Of a stretch of DNA of 64,000 nucleotides, positions 1-9,484 are shown piece by piece; within the stretch, counting starts at the first letter, position 1; every line of letters begins with the position of its first letter. The stretch comes from Bradyrhizobium sp. SZCCT0231. Its GTDB lineage: Bacteria > Pseudomonadota > Alphaproteobacteria > Rhizobiales > Xanthobacteraceae. A program made the translations under genes and the position numbers. The stretch lies in contig NZ_JAFCKP010000003.1 in assembly GCF_018130245.1 (NCBI RefSeq), positions 248,001 to 312,000 of the forward strand, given 5' to 3'. The notes under the pieces were generated by a model. That model saw nothing but the letters and a program-made list of their open reading frames with translations, searched no databases and was not told where the DNA came from.

Positions 1-39
1 GCCAGCGGCGGTGGCGGTGCGGCCGCGAAATCCAACTAG
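1..39 (+). CDS. possible 3' end of an upstream gene (partial)
   Basis: The first 39 bases read in frame 1 as a short Gly/Ala-rich tail ending in Lys-Ser-Asn and a TAG stop. Codon third positions are mostly G or C, as in neighbouring genes. It may be the C-terminus of another gene of the tad locus, but it is too short to identify and could be chance. Confidence 0.3.
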   Translation, partial: ASGGGGAAAKSN

Positions 40-146
40 CCGACCGGCGGGTCTGCCGGCACAGCGTCCCGCCAGGCTGCTTGCGGATTCGAGGGCGGCG
101 TCTCTCCGCGCGCGCCGTGTCTCCGTGTGCTTCGGGGCGCATCTGG

Positions 147-162
147 TTAACGCATTCCTAAC
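147..162 (+). promoter_or_regulatory. possible CtrA box upstream of the tadE genes
   Basis: TTAA-CGCATTC-CTAAC is one mismatch from the alphaproteobacterial CtrA consensus TTAA-N7-TTAAC. It lies about 100 bases before the first TadE start. CtrA is known to drive pilin genes in Caulobacter, so the location is sensible. A single near-match is weak evidence. Confidence 0.25.
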
Positions 163-261
163 GGCGCGGTCCGCCGGACGCGGATCGCCTGGAACACTTA
201 GACAATCAGTTTCCGCTATTGAACGGGCAGATGATCGCCCGTTGCTGGGGAATTTGACGAG

Positions 262-843
262 ATGCCATCGCCTGCACCTACGAGGTTCACGCTCCGGAAA
301 GCGCTGGTCCGGTTTCGCGGCAACCGCCGCGGCTCCGCAGCCGTCGAGTTTGCGCTGGTCGCACCGATGTTCTTCGGGCTGCTGTTCGCGATCATCGAGA
401 CGGCGCTGATGTTCTTCTCGAGCCAGGTGCTCGAGACCATTGCGCAGGACTCCGCGCGTGCGATTCTGACCGGCCAGGCGCAGGCACAGGGCGGCTCGTT
501 GGCGGCCTGTCAGACCGCACCCAACACGGTCTCTGCATGTGATCAGACGACGTTCAAGGCCTATGTCTGCACCAAGATCCCGGCGCTGTTCGATTGCAGC
601 AAGCTTTACGTCGACGTTGTCAGCACCAGCTCCTTCGGGACGCTCAGCCTCACAAGCTATGGCAATTCCTGCAATTTCAACCCGACCGGCATGCAGTACA
701 GTGCCGGGACCTCCGGCCAGGTCGTCGTGGTGCGCCTGTTCTATCAGTGGCCGCTCATCGTCACCGGCCTCGGCTACAACATGGGGTGCAACAACAAGCG
801 CCTGATGGTGGCGACAGCGGCCTTCAAGAACGAACCCTTCTGA
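262..843 (+). CDS. TadE-family pilus assembly pseudopilin
   Basis: The 193-residue product has the TadE layout: a basic N-terminus, then 'RRGSAAVEFALVAPMFFGLL' at about residues 22-41, where a Glu follows a small-residue stretch and a single hydrophobic membrane segment begins. The rest would sit in the periplasm and contains several Cys residues. Family members are pseudopilins processed by the TadV/CpaA prepilin peptidase, needed for Flp/Tad pili in adhesion. The ATG follows a GGGG-rich stretch. A second TadE-like gene begins 5 bases after its stop, so the two are probably one operon. Family assignment is secure; the exact role (TadE, TadF or minor pilin) is not. Confidence 0.85.
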   Translation: MPSPAPTRFTLRKALVRFRGNRRGSAAVEFALVAPMFFGLLFAIIETALMFFSSQVLETIAQDSARAILTGQAQAQGGSLAACQTAPNTVSACDQTTFKAYVCTKIPALFDCSKLYVDVVSTSSFGTLSLTSYGNSCNFNPTGMQYSAGTSGQVVVVRLFYQWPLIVTGLGYNMGCNNKRLMVATAAFKNEPF

Positions 844-848
844 GGCAG

Positions 849-1481
849 ATGGATCTGAGCGGACCGATGCGGGCGATTGCGAATATCTGGAGTAATGCAC
901 GTTGCTCGGTGCGCGGCTTCGTCGCCGACAAGCGCGCGCTGGCGGCGACCGAATTTGCGGTCATCGTACCGTTGATGCTGGTGATGTTCTTCGGCACCGT
1001 CGAATTTTCGTCTGCCGTGGCGATCGACCGCAAAGTCACGTTGATCGCGCGGACACTGTCCGATTTGACGTCACAGTCGACGAAGCTCGACGATGCGGGC
1101 ATGAAGGATGCGTTCACGGCAAGCATCTCGGTCATCATGCCTTACGACGCTACGCTCGTGAAGGGCGCGATCACCCAGATCTACATCGATGCCGACAGCA
1201 TTGCCACGGTCCAGTGGAGCAAGGCCGGCACCATCGCGAGCGGCGCGACGCAAGCCACGCTGGCGACCTCGGCTCGGAACGCCGGCGAAAAGGTCACCGC
1301 GATGATTCCCCCGACGCTGTTGATCCCGTCGAGCTATCTCATACTGAGCGAAGCCAACTACACTTACACCCCGACCATCGGCTACGTGCTGAAGTCGAGC
1401 ATAACGCTGAGCGATCTCTCCTACACGCGGCCGCGCCAGGTCACCTGCGTGCCCTACAACGGCGTACCGTCGACGTGTTGA
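849..1481 (+). CDS. TadE/TadG-like pilus assembly protein
   Basis: The 210-residue product repeats the TadE architecture: 'RALAATEFAVIVPLMLVMFF' at about residues 28-47 carries the conserved Glu before one membrane helix, followed by a periplasmic domain of about 160 residues ending in a Cys-containing tail. It starts 5 bases after the previous tadE-like gene in another frame, indicating translational coupling. A strong bidirectional terminator lies just downstream, so this is the last gene of the pilus operon. It is a pseudopilin-like membrane component by family; its precise place in the Tad machine cannot be read from sequence. Confidence 0.8.
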   Translation: MDLSGPMRAIANIWSNARCSVRGFVADKRALAATEFAVIVPLMLVMFFGTVEFSSAVAIDRKVTLIARTLSDLTSQSTKLDDAGMKDAFTASISVIMPYDATLVKGAITQIYIDADSIATVQWSKAGTIASGATQATLATSARNAGEKVTAMIPPTLLIPSSYLILSEANYTYTPTIGYVLKSSITLSDLSYTRPRQVTCVPYNGVPSTC

Positions 1482-1505
1482 GGTTTACGAGCCGTCCCTG
1501 AAATG

Positions 1506-1538
1506 AAAAAGGCCGTGCATGACGCACGGCCTTTTGTT
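1506..1538. terminator. bidirectional Rho-independent terminator between tadE operon and csp
   Basis: The stem GGCCGTGC / GCACGGCC (1511-1518 and 1524-1531) with a 5-base loop is flanked by A-run on the left and TTTTGTTT on the right. It therefore works on both strands, ending the pilus operon and the convergent cold-shock gene. Confidence 0.9.
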
Positions 1539-1582
1539 TGCTTTGCCTCGCTCGCGCCGATCGGGCCAAGGGCCCGGCGGGC

Positions 1583-1789
1583 TCAGCTCGCAGCGCGGAG
1601 GTTGTCCGCCGCCGACTTGCCGGAGCGGCGGTCGGCCACGATCTCGTAGGAGATCTTCTGGCCTTCGCGCAGCGTGCCGAGGCCGGCGCGCTCGACGGCG
1701 CTTATGTGCACGAAGACGTCCTGGCCGCCATCGTCGGGTTGGATGAAGCCGAAGCCCTTGGTTGCGTTAAACCACTTCACGGTTCCCAT
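1583..1789 (-). CDS. CspA-family cold-shock protein
   Basis: The 68-residue product is a single cold-shock (OB-fold) domain that binds single-stranded RNA and DNA. RNP1 'KGFGFI' is at residues 11-16 and RNP2 'VFVHI' at 25-29, followed by the usual 'GQKISYEI' strand. I chose the ATG giving MGTVKWF, the standard family start, over a GTG six bases earlier. Upstream lies a long AT-rich leader of roughly 150-200 bases, typical of cold-shock mRNAs. It sits downstream of infA and an RhlE-type helicase on the same strand, a group that fits low-temperature translation. The family is certain, the paralogue number is not. Confidence 0.93.
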   Translation of the reverse strand: MGTVKWFNATKGFGFIQPDDGGQDVFVHISAVERAGLGTLREGQKISYEIVADRRSGKSAADNLRAAS

Positions 1790-1985
1790 GCTCACGGGGG
1801 TAGTCCCTTCTCAGATAACATAGTGTCGGAGCCCGCTCGCGCGGGCAGGTTAGATCGAATTTCTGGAAGGGTCGTCAGCGTGTCTGAACCGGCTGTACCG
1901 GTGGATGCTAATGTCGTCCGGCCGAAAATCGATTAATTGATTTTATCGAAAACACGGGTCCGAAACAATCCGGGCGTGCACGATT

Positions 1986-2019
1986 TTTTGATCCGCCGTG
2001 AATCAACGGCGGATCAAAA
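1986..2019. other. strong perfect inverted repeat between infA and csp
   Basis: TTTTGATCCGCCGT and ACGGCGGATCAAAA form a perfect 14-base-pair stem with a 6-base loop, in an AT-rich stretch 35 bases past the infA stop. On neither strand is it followed by a clean T-run outside the stem, so it may be a stem-incorporated terminator, a processing site, or a protein-binding operator for csp. Confidence 0.75.
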
Positions 2020-2053
2020 TATAATTTGGAATTTTATCTCGCGCCCCCGCCGA

Positions 2054-2341
2054 CTAGCGGCGGCGGAACTGGCCGCCGCGCTGTCCGGGACGGGGCGGTC
2101 CGCCCGCCGAGCTGGGACGTTCGTCCTTGTGGCGGAAAATCAGCCGGCCCTTCTCGAGGTCATAGGGCGACATCTCCACCGTCACGCGGTCGCCCGCGAG
2201 CGTCTTGATGCGGTTCTTCTTCATCTTGCCGGCGGTATAGGCAACGATCTCGTGTCCGGCGTCGAGCTGCACGCGGTAGCGGGCGTCGGGGAGGATTTCG
2301 GTGACCAGTCCTTCGAACTGGATCAGCTCTTCCTTAGCCAT
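2054..2341 (-). CDS. infA: translation initiation factor IF-1
   Basis: The product is 95 residues with an S1-like OB fold over residues 1-72 ('[20 protein letters not shown]' start, '[20 protein letters not shown]' and '[20 protein letters not shown]' blocks), as in all IF-1. It binds the A site of the 30S subunit during initiation. Most IF-1 proteins are about 72 residues; here a Gly/Arg/Pro-rich tail adds about 20, ending in RRR. The ATG has a good GGAGAA site. It lies 23 bases downstream of rhlE on the same strand, so co-transcription is likely. Many rhizobia carry a second infA elsewhere; whether this is the only one cannot be seen here. Confidence 0.93.
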   Translation of the reverse strand: MAKEELIQFEGLVTEILPDARYRVQLDAGHEIVAYTAGKMKKNRIKTLAGDRVTVEMSPYDLEKGRLIFRHKDERPSSAGGPPRPGQRGGQFRRR

Positions 2342-2364
2342 GAATTTCTCCAGGTCGTGGACGG

Positions 2365-3906
<1,542 letters not shown>

Positions 3907-4339
3907 AAGAGGGTTCTTTCCATGTCAAAAGCGGGCGCCCGGCGCATTCAGCGCGGCGCGCGCAAAAGGGTGTCGAGAAGACACCTGCGTGTTTGGGGTG
4001 TCGGATGGGCTTGGGAGATATGGGGCAAGCCAGACGCCCGTAGAGGGCTTAAGAACACGCGGCTCGCAACGACCCCTTGATTCGCAAGAGGTCTCGGCCG
4101 TTCATATGGAACATCGAGGGGGCGCTTTCAAGGCAAGCTCTGCCCGAAATAGCGATTGCGGTGCAGAAATAGTGATGCCGGAAATTTAGCCAGATCTGGC
4201 AATATGCTCAGAGAATGATCTGCCTGCCGCTTTCGCATACATTTAGGTCGCCTATAATTTGAGCGGTTTGCCTGCGGCTAAACTTCGATTTCTGACAATT
4301 ATGTTAGTGAAGTCAATGAGTTGATAGGTGCCCAGTCCA
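3907..4339. other. intergenic region between divergent rhlE and urtA
   Basis: These 433 bases carry no convincing gene. The left part is the rhlE leader, with a small hairpin GGTGTC-GAGAA-GACACC at 3969-3985. The right part (about 4190-4330) is AT-richer than its surroundings and leads into the urtA sigma-54 promoter. It is where NtrC sites would be expected. I see only a GGTGCA half-site at 4160-4165 and no full NtrC palindrome. Confidence 0.6.
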
Positions 4340-4354
4340 TGGCATGGTTCTTGC
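4340..4354 (+). promoter_or_regulatory. sigma-54 (RpoN) -24/-12 promoter of urtA
   Basis: TGGCATG-GTTC-TTGC matches the RpoN consensus TGGCACG-N4-TTGC with one change, and the invariant GG and GC are 10 bases apart as required. Transcription would begin near 4366, giving a leader of about 65 bases before the urtA ATG. RpoN with NtrC is the classic nitrogen-limitation control, consistent with a urea uptake and urease cluster. Confidence 0.82.
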
Positions 4355-4429
4355 GATTCCGTTAATCGCAGGCGGCCGTGGGGCCGTTTCGCAGCATTTT
4401 CACGTCTGCGTCAGGGAGATGAGACACTC

Positions 4430-5758
4430 ATGTTTAGCAAATCCACTCACGATATAGCGGCGTCATTTAGCCGCCGCGGCGTGCTCGCCGCGACCGCCGG
4501 ACTGGTGCTTGGTCTGGCTTCATTGACTGGCGCGAAGGCCGCGGACGACACCATCAAGGTCGGTGTGCTCCACTCCCTGTCCGGCACCATGGCGATCAGC
4601 GAAACCACGCTGAAGGACACCATCCTCTTCCTGATCGACGAGCAGAACAAGAAGGGCGGCGTGCTCGGCAAGAAGCTGGAAGCCGTCGTCGTCGACCCCG
4701 CGTCGAACTGGCCGTTGTTCGCCGAAAAGGCGCGCGAGCTGATCACCAAGGACAAGGTCTCGGTCGTGTTCGGCTGCTGGACCTCGGTGTCGCGCAAGTC
4801 GGTGCTCCCGGTGTTCAAGGAGCTCAACAACATCCTGTTCTACCCCGTGCAGTACGAGGGCGAGGAGAGCGAGCGCAACGTGTTCTACACGGGTGCGGCG
4901 CCGAACCAGCAGGCGATCCCCGCGGTCGACTATCTGATGAAGGAAGAGAAGGTGAAGCGCTGGGTGCTTGCGGGCACCGACTACGTCTATCCGCGCACCA
5001 CCAACAAGATCCTGGAAGCCTATTTGAAGTCGAAGGGTGTCGCCCAGGAAGACATCATGATCAACTACACGCCCTTCGGTCACTCCGACTGGCAGACGAT
5101 CGTGGCGGACATCAAGAAGTTCGGCTCCGCCGGCAAGAAGACCGCGGTGGTCTCGACCATCAACGGCGACGCCAACGTTCCCTTCTACAAGGAGCTCGGC
5201 AACCAGGGCATCAAGGCCAAGGACATCCCGGTCGTGGCGTTCTCGGTGGGTGAGGAAGAGCTCGCCGGCATCGACACCAAGCCGCTGGTCGGCCATCTCG
5301 CCGCCTGGAACTACTTCCAGTCGATCAAGACAAAGGACGGATCGAACGAGAAGTTCATCAAGGACTGGCAGGCCTACACCAAGAACCCGAAGCGCGTGAC
5401 CAATGACCCCATGGAAGCGCACGTGATCGGCTTCGCCATGTGGGTGAAAGCGGTCGAGAAGGTGAAGTCGACCGATCCGGACAAGGTGATCGACGCGCTG
5501 CCCGGCATCGAGGCGCCGAACCTGACCGGTGGCGTGTCGAAGATGCTGCCGAACCACCACATCACCAAGCCGGTGTTCATCGGCGAGATCAAGGGCAACG
5601 GCCAGTTCGACGTGGTCTGGAAGACTCCCGGCCTCGTCGCGGGCGATGCCTGGTCGAAGGAGCTCGACGGCTCCAAGGACCTGATCGGCGACTGGGTCGG
5701 CAAGAAGTGCGGCAACTTCAACACCAAGACCAACAAGTGCCTCGGTTCGGGCTCCTGA
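4430..5758 (+). CDS. urtA: urea ABC transporter, periplasmic urea-binding protein
   Basis: The 442-residue product is the substrate-binding component that captures urea in the periplasm and hands it to UrtBC. The N-terminus 'SFSRRGVLAATAGLVLGLAS' followed by GAKA looks like a Tat (twin-arginine) signal, cleaved near residue 38. The mature part starts 'DDTIKVGVLHSLSGTMAISE', typical of the UrtA/AmiC subfamily of type-I periplasmic binding proteins, and includes 'GCWTSVSRKSVLPVF' and 'YPVQYEGEE'. The ATG at 4430 sits after a purine-rich GGGAGATGAG; an earlier start at 4328 would precede the promoter. It is followed by a hairpin and urtB. Confidence 0.95.
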   Translation: MFSKSTHDIAASFSRRGVLAATAGLVLGLASLTGAKAADDTIKVGVLHSLSGTMAISETTLKDTILFLIDEQNKKGGVLGKKLEAVVVDPASNWPLFAEKARELITKDKVSVVFGCWTSVSRKSVLPVFKELNNILFYPVQYEGEESERNVFYTGAAPNQQAIPAVDYLMKEEKVKRWVLAGTDYVYPRTTNKILEAYLKSKGVAQEDIMINYTPFGHSDWQTIVADIKKFGSAGKKTAVVSTINGDANVPFYKELGNQGIKAKDIPVVAFSVGEEELAGIDTKPLVGHLAAWNYFQSIKTKDGSNEKFIKDWQAYTKNPKRVTNDPMEAHVIGFAMWVKAVEKVKSTDPDKVIDALPGIEAPNLTGGVSKMLPNHHITKPVFIGEIKGNGQFDVVWKTPGLVAGDAWSKELDGSKDLIGDWVGKKCGNFNTKTNKCLGSGS

Positions 5759-5789
5759 TCCCGATCTGACGCTCCATTGCACGATCGGG

Positions 5790-5813
5790 GAAGGCGGCGA
5801 TCCCGCCGCCTTC
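5790..5813 (+). other. intercistronic hairpin between urtA and urtB
   Basis: GAAGGCGGC and GCCGCCTTC form a perfect 9-base-pair stem with a 6-base loop, extendable by further pairs, between the urtA stop and the urtB start. There is no T-run. Such hairpins behind binding-protein genes usually protect the upstream mRNA so the binding protein is made in excess over the permease. Confidence 0.7.
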
Positions 5814-5842
5814 TCCACTCATTTCTGCCGGGGTCATTCACC

Positions 5843-7450
5843 GTGCCAGCCCATTTGTCTGCCCGTCTCTGCTCGCTTGCACTCTCGCTGTTCCTGATCG
5901 CGTTCGCGCTGCCGGCCTTCGCCGGTCCGTTCGAGGATGCGGTCGCCAAATTCGCCAATGACGATTTTTCCGACACGGAAGAGGCGATCGGAGTGGTCGC
6001 GGGCAGCGGCAACAAGCTGGCTTTCCCCATCATCAGCGCACTTCAGGACGGCCGCCTCATGGCCGATCCCGATAGCAAGAAGGTTTACGTCACCGGCGCC
6101 GACGGCAAGTCGATCGACGCTGCGACTGGCGAGGCCGTCGCCAGCGTTCCCGACAGTGCGAGCGCGGTTCGCCTCAACAACCGCCTGCGTCGCAGCGTCG
6201 ATGCCGCGCTCGGCAGCCTGACGCTGCAGTCGCCGGACGTTGGAACGCGGCTGCAGGCCGCGCAGTCCGTCTTCAAGTCGCACGAAGAAACCGCGCTCGA
6301 GGCCGTCGATGCCGCGCTCGCCAAGGAAAGCAACAAGTCGGTCAAGACGGCGCTCGGTGAAGCCCGCGCGGCGATCCTGCTGTTCAAGTCCGATGCCACG
6401 GAGGTCGAGAAGCTCGAGGCGGTCGCAACCCTTAAGGCGCGCGGCGACCAGGACGCGCTGGCGCTGCTCACCGGCATGGGTGACCAGCCGGACTCGGTGA
6501 CCAAGGCCGCAGCCAGCGCCATCAGTTCGATCCAGTCTTCGCTCGCGGTCTGGTCCACGGTGCAAAACGCCTGGTACGGCCTCTCGCTCGGCTCGGTGCT
6601 GCTGCTCGCCGCGATCGGGCTCGCCATCACTTTCGGCGTGATGGGCGTCATCAACATGGCCCATGGCGAAATGGTGATGTTGGGGGCCTACACCACCTTC
6701 GTGGTGCAGGAGGTGATCCGCACTCGCTATCCCGGCCTGTTCGACTACTCGCTGCTGATCGCCGTGCCGCTCGCCTTCGTCGTCGCCGGCGCGATCGGCG
6801 TGCTGATCGAGCGCAGCATCATCCGTTTCCTCTACGGCCGGCCGCTGGAGACGCTGCTGGCGACCTGGGGCCTGTCGCTGGTGCTGCAGCAGGCGGTGCG
6901 CACCATGTTCGGCCCGACCAACCGCGAGGTCGGCAACCCCTCCTGGATGAGCGGCGCGTTCGAGCTCGGCCAGATCACCATCACCTATAACCGGCTCTGG
7001 ATCCTCTGCTTCACGCTCGCGGTGTTCGCGATCCTGCTCGCGATGCTGCGCTATACCGCGCTGGGGCTGGAGATGCGCGCGGTGACGCAGAACCGCCGCA
7101 TGGCGGCCTCGATGGGCATCGCCACCTCGCGCGTCGACGCGCTCACCTTCGGCCTCGGCTCGGGCATTGCCGGCATCGCCGGCGTGGCGCTGTCGCAGAT
7201 CGACAATGTCAGCCCCAATCTCGGCCAGAGCTACATCATCGACAGCTTCATGGTCGTGGTGTTCGGCGGGGTCGGCAATCTCTGGGGCACCCTGGTCGGC
7301 GCCTTCACGCTCGGCATCGCCAACAAATTCCTGGAGCCGGTCGCCGGCGCCGTGCTCGGCAAGATCGCGATCCTCGTTCTCATCATCCTGTTCATTCAAA
7401 AGCGGCCGCGCGGCCTGTTCGCGCTCAAGGGCCGTGCGGTGGAAGCATGA
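5843..7450 (+). CDS. urtB: urea ABC transporter permease UrtB
   Basis: The product is about 535 residues from a GTG that begins a clear Sec signal peptide ('LCSLALSLFLIAFALPAFAG'). A TTG 66 bases upstream gives a less likely longer form. Residues about 30-230 are an Ala-rich helical periplasmic domain not found in ordinary LivH permeases but usual in UrtB. From about residue 240 the LivH-like membrane domain begins ('LGSVLLLAAIGLAITFGVMG', 'NMAHGEMVMLGAYTTF'). It pairs with UrtC to form the inner-membrane urea channel. Its stop overlaps the urtC start as ATGA, indicating translational coupling. Confidence 0.93.
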   Translation: MPAHLSARLCSLALSLFLIAFALPAFAGPFEDAVAKFANDDFSDTEEAIGVVAGSGNKLAFPIISALQDGRLMADPDSKKVYVTGADGKSIDAATGEAVASVPDSASAVRLNNRLRRSVDAALGSLTLQSPDVGTRLQAAQSVFKSHEETALEAVDAALAKESNKSVKTALGEARAAILLFKSDATEVEKLEAVATLKARGDQDALALLTGMGDQPDSVTKAAASAISSIQSSLAVWSTVQNAWYGLSLGSVLLLAAIGLAITFGVMGVINMAHGEMVMLGAYTTFVVQEVIRTRYPGLFDYSLLIAVPLAFVVAGAIGVLIERSIIRFLYGRPLETLLATWGLSLVLQQAVRTMFGPTNREVGNPSWMSGAFELGQITITYNRLWILCFTLAVFAILLAMLRYTALGLEMRAVTQNRRMAASMGIATSRVDALTFGLGSGIAGIAGVALSQIDNVSPNLGQSYIIDSFMVVVFGGVGNLWGTLVGAFTLGIANKFLEPVAGAVLGKIAILVLIILFIQKRPRGLFALKGRAVEA

Positions 7451-8613
7451 CCCCTCACATGCTGACGCGATCGCTGGACCGCGGCGCGACGATCTTCCTC
7501 GCGATCGTCGCGGCCTGCGGCATCCTCATCCCGCTCTCCAACCTGCTGCTGCCCGCGGACTCGTTCCTGCAGGTGCCGACCTATCTCGTTGCGCTCTGGG
7601 GCAAATATGTCTGCTACGCGATCCTGGCGCTCGCGATCGACCTGATCTGGGGCTATTGCGGCATCCTCTCGCTCGGCCACGGCGCCTTCTTCGCGCTCGG
7701 CGGCTACGCCATGGGCATGTATCTGATGCGGCAGATCGGCACCCGCGGCGTCTATGGCAATCCGATCCTGCCTGACTTCATGGTGTTCCTGAACTGGCAG
7801 AAGCTGCCCTGGTACTGGTACGGCTTCGACATGTTCTGGTTCGCAGCGCTGATGGTGTTGTTCGTGCCCGGCCTGCTCGCCTTCTGCTTCGGCTGGCTCG
7901 CCTTCCGCTCCCGCGTCACCGGCGTGTATCTGTCGATCATCACGCAGGCCATGACCTACGCGCTGCTGCTCGCCTTCTTCCGCAACGATTTCGGCTTCGG
8001 CGGCAATAACGGCCTGACCGACTTCAAGGACATCCTCGGCTTCAACGTGCAGGCGGAGGGGACGCGTGCCGCGCTGTTCGCGCTGAGTTGCCTGGCGCTG
8101 ATCGTGGGCTTCCTGATCTGCCGCGCCATCGTCTCCTCCAAGCTCGGCAAGGTGCTGATCGCCGTGCGTGACGCGGAATCGCGCACGCGTTTCCTCGGCT
8201 ACCGCGTCGAATCCTACAAGCTGTTCGTGTTCACGGTGTCGGCCTGCATGGCCGGCGTCGCCGGCGCGCTCTACGTGCCGCAGGTCGGCATCATCAATCC
8301 GAGCGAGTTCGCGCCGGGCAATTCGATCGAGGCGGTGATCTGGGTCGCGGTCGGCGGCCGCGGCACGCTGGTCGGCGCCGCGCTCGGCGCCGTCGTCGTC
8401 AACTACGCCAAAACGTTCTTCACCTCGGGCGTGCTGGCACCGTACTGGCTGTTCATGCTGGGCGCATTGTTCATCCTGGTGACGCTGCTGCTGCCGAAGG
8501 GCATCGTCGGCACCTTCAACGCCTGGTGGGCCCAGTCGAAGGAAAAACGCGCCGCGACCTCCGTGAGCGCCGCGGCCGAAGATGGCGTCACCGAACCCAA
8601 GATGGCGGAGTAA
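7447..8613 (+). CDS. urtC: urea ABC transporter permease UrtC
   Basis: The 388-residue LivM-type permease has about 9-10 hydrophobic segments. The family block 'LIWGYCGILSLGHGAFFALG' is near residue 63, and 'GVYLSIITQAMTYALLLAFF' and 'VRDAESRTRFLGYRVESYK' (the loop that docks the ATPases) are also present. It forms a heterodimeric channel with UrtB. The start overlaps the urtB stop by four bases, and urtD follows after 6 bases, so it is a middle gene of one operon. The Lys/Arg/Ala-rich tail is cytoplasmic. Assignment is secure from order and motifs. Confidence 0.95.
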   Translation: MTPHMLTRSLDRGATIFLAIVAACGILIPLSNLLLPADSFLQVPTYLVALWGKYVCYAILALAIDLIWGYCGILSLGHGAFFALGGYAMGMYLMRQIGTRGVYGNPILPDFMVFLNWQKLPWYWYGFDMFWFAALMVLFVPGLLAFCFGWLAFRSRVTGVYLSIITQAMTYALLLAFFRNDFGFGGNNGLTDFKDILGFNVQAEGTRAALFALSCLALIVGFLICRAIVSSKLGKVLIAVRDAESRTRFLGYRVESYKLFVFTVSACMAGVAGALYVPQVGIINPSEFAPGNSIEAVIWVAVGGRGTLVGAALGAVVVNYAKTFFTSGVLAPYWLFMLGALFILVTLLLPKGIVGTFNAWWAQSKEKRAATSVSAAAEDGVTEPKMAE

Positions 8614-8619
8614 GCGGTC

Positions 8620-9381
8620 ATGAACGTCATGGACACCCGCGCGACCTCCGCGATGCTCTATCTCGACGGCGTGCACGTCTCCTTCGACGGCTTCCACGCC
8701 ATCAACAATCTGTCGCTGACGCTCGAGCCCGGCGAGATGCGCGCCATCATCGGCCCGAACGGCGCCGGCAAGACCACGATGATGGACATCATCACCGGCA
8801 AGACCAAACCCGACGAGGGCACGGTGCTGTTCGACGGCGTCACTGACCTGACGCGGCTCGACGAGACCCGCATCGCCGAGCTCGGCATCGGCCGCAAATT
8901 CCAGAAGCCGACCGTGTTCGAGAGCCAGACCGTGCAGGACAATTTGCTGCTGGCGCTCAATGTCGATCACAGCGTCAAGGCCACGCTGTTCTGGCGCGGC
9001 AGCAAGGCCGAGTCCGAGCGCATCGACAAGGTGCTGGAGACGATCCGTCTCACCGAGGCCCGCAACCGCCTCGCCGGCAGCCTCAGCCACGGCCAGAAGC
9101 AGTGGCTCGAGATCGGCATGCTGCTGGCGCAGGATCCGAAGCTGCTGCTGGTCGACGAGCCCGTTGCCGGCATGACCGACGTCGAGACGCATCTCACCGC
9201 GGAGCTGCTGAAGGAGATCAACAAGACCCACACGGTCATGGTGGTCGAGCACGACATGACCTTCGTGCGCGAGCTCGGCGTCAAGGTCACCTGCCTGCAC
9301 GAAGGCACGGTGCTCGCGGAAGGGACCATCGACCAGGTCTCGTCCAACGAGCGGGTCATCGAAGTGTATTTGGGTAGATAG
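8620..9381 (+). CDS. urtD: urea ABC transporter ATP-binding protein UrtD
   Basis: The 253-residue ATPase is LivG-like. Walker A 'GPNGAGKTT' is near residue 47, the signature is the family variant 'LSHGQKQWLEIGMLL', Walker B 'LLLVDEPVAGMTD' follows, and a switch His is in 'MVVEHDMTFV'. The LSHGQ instead of LSGGQ is normal for UrtD. It acts with UrtE as the ATPase pair on the cytoplasmic face. It begins 6 bases after urtC. A palindromic element and not a terminator separates it from urtE. Confidence 0.95.
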   Translation: MNVMDTRATSAMLYLDGVHVSFDGFHAINNLSLTLEPGEMRAIIGPNGAGKTTMMDIITGKTKPDEGTVLFDGVTDLTRLDETRIAELGIGRKFQKPTVFESQTVQDNLLLALNVDHSVKATLFWRGSKAESERIDKVLETIRLTEARNRLAGSLSHGQKQWLEIGMLLAQDPKLLLVDEPVAGMTDVETHLTAELLKEINKTHTVMVVEHDMTFVRELGVKVTCLHEGTVLAEGTIDQVSSNERVIEVYLGR

Positions 9382-9390
9382 CTGGGAAGC

Positions 9391-9469
9391 GCGAATGGCG
9401 AATAGGGAGTAGCGAATAGGAAAAGGTGACTCTGTCATCTCCATTCGCCACTCGCCACGCGCCATTCGC
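9391..9469. repeat. palindromic intergenic element between urtD and urtE
   Basis: GCGAATGGCG at 9391-9400 is mirrored by CGCCATTCGC at 9460-9469. Imperfect GCGAAT / ATTCGC units lie between, so the whole stretch folds back on itself. The sequence is unlike the coding DNA on either side and looks like an inserted small mobile palindrome in the operon. Confidence 0.8.
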
Positions 9470-9484
9470 CAAGAGGCACCGAAG

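Noticed and set aside
11-409. Open frame of 132 residues at the left end
   Set aside because: Arg/Ser-rich composition without family features, and its 3' part overlaps the convincing tadE gene in another frame.
4155-4170. GGTGCA as an NtrC binding site
   Set aside because: Only one half of the palindrome is present and the other arm does not match.
3989-4189. Small open frame in the rhlE-urtA gap
   Set aside because: No ribosome site, no similarity, and codon third positions are not biased as in neighbouring genes.
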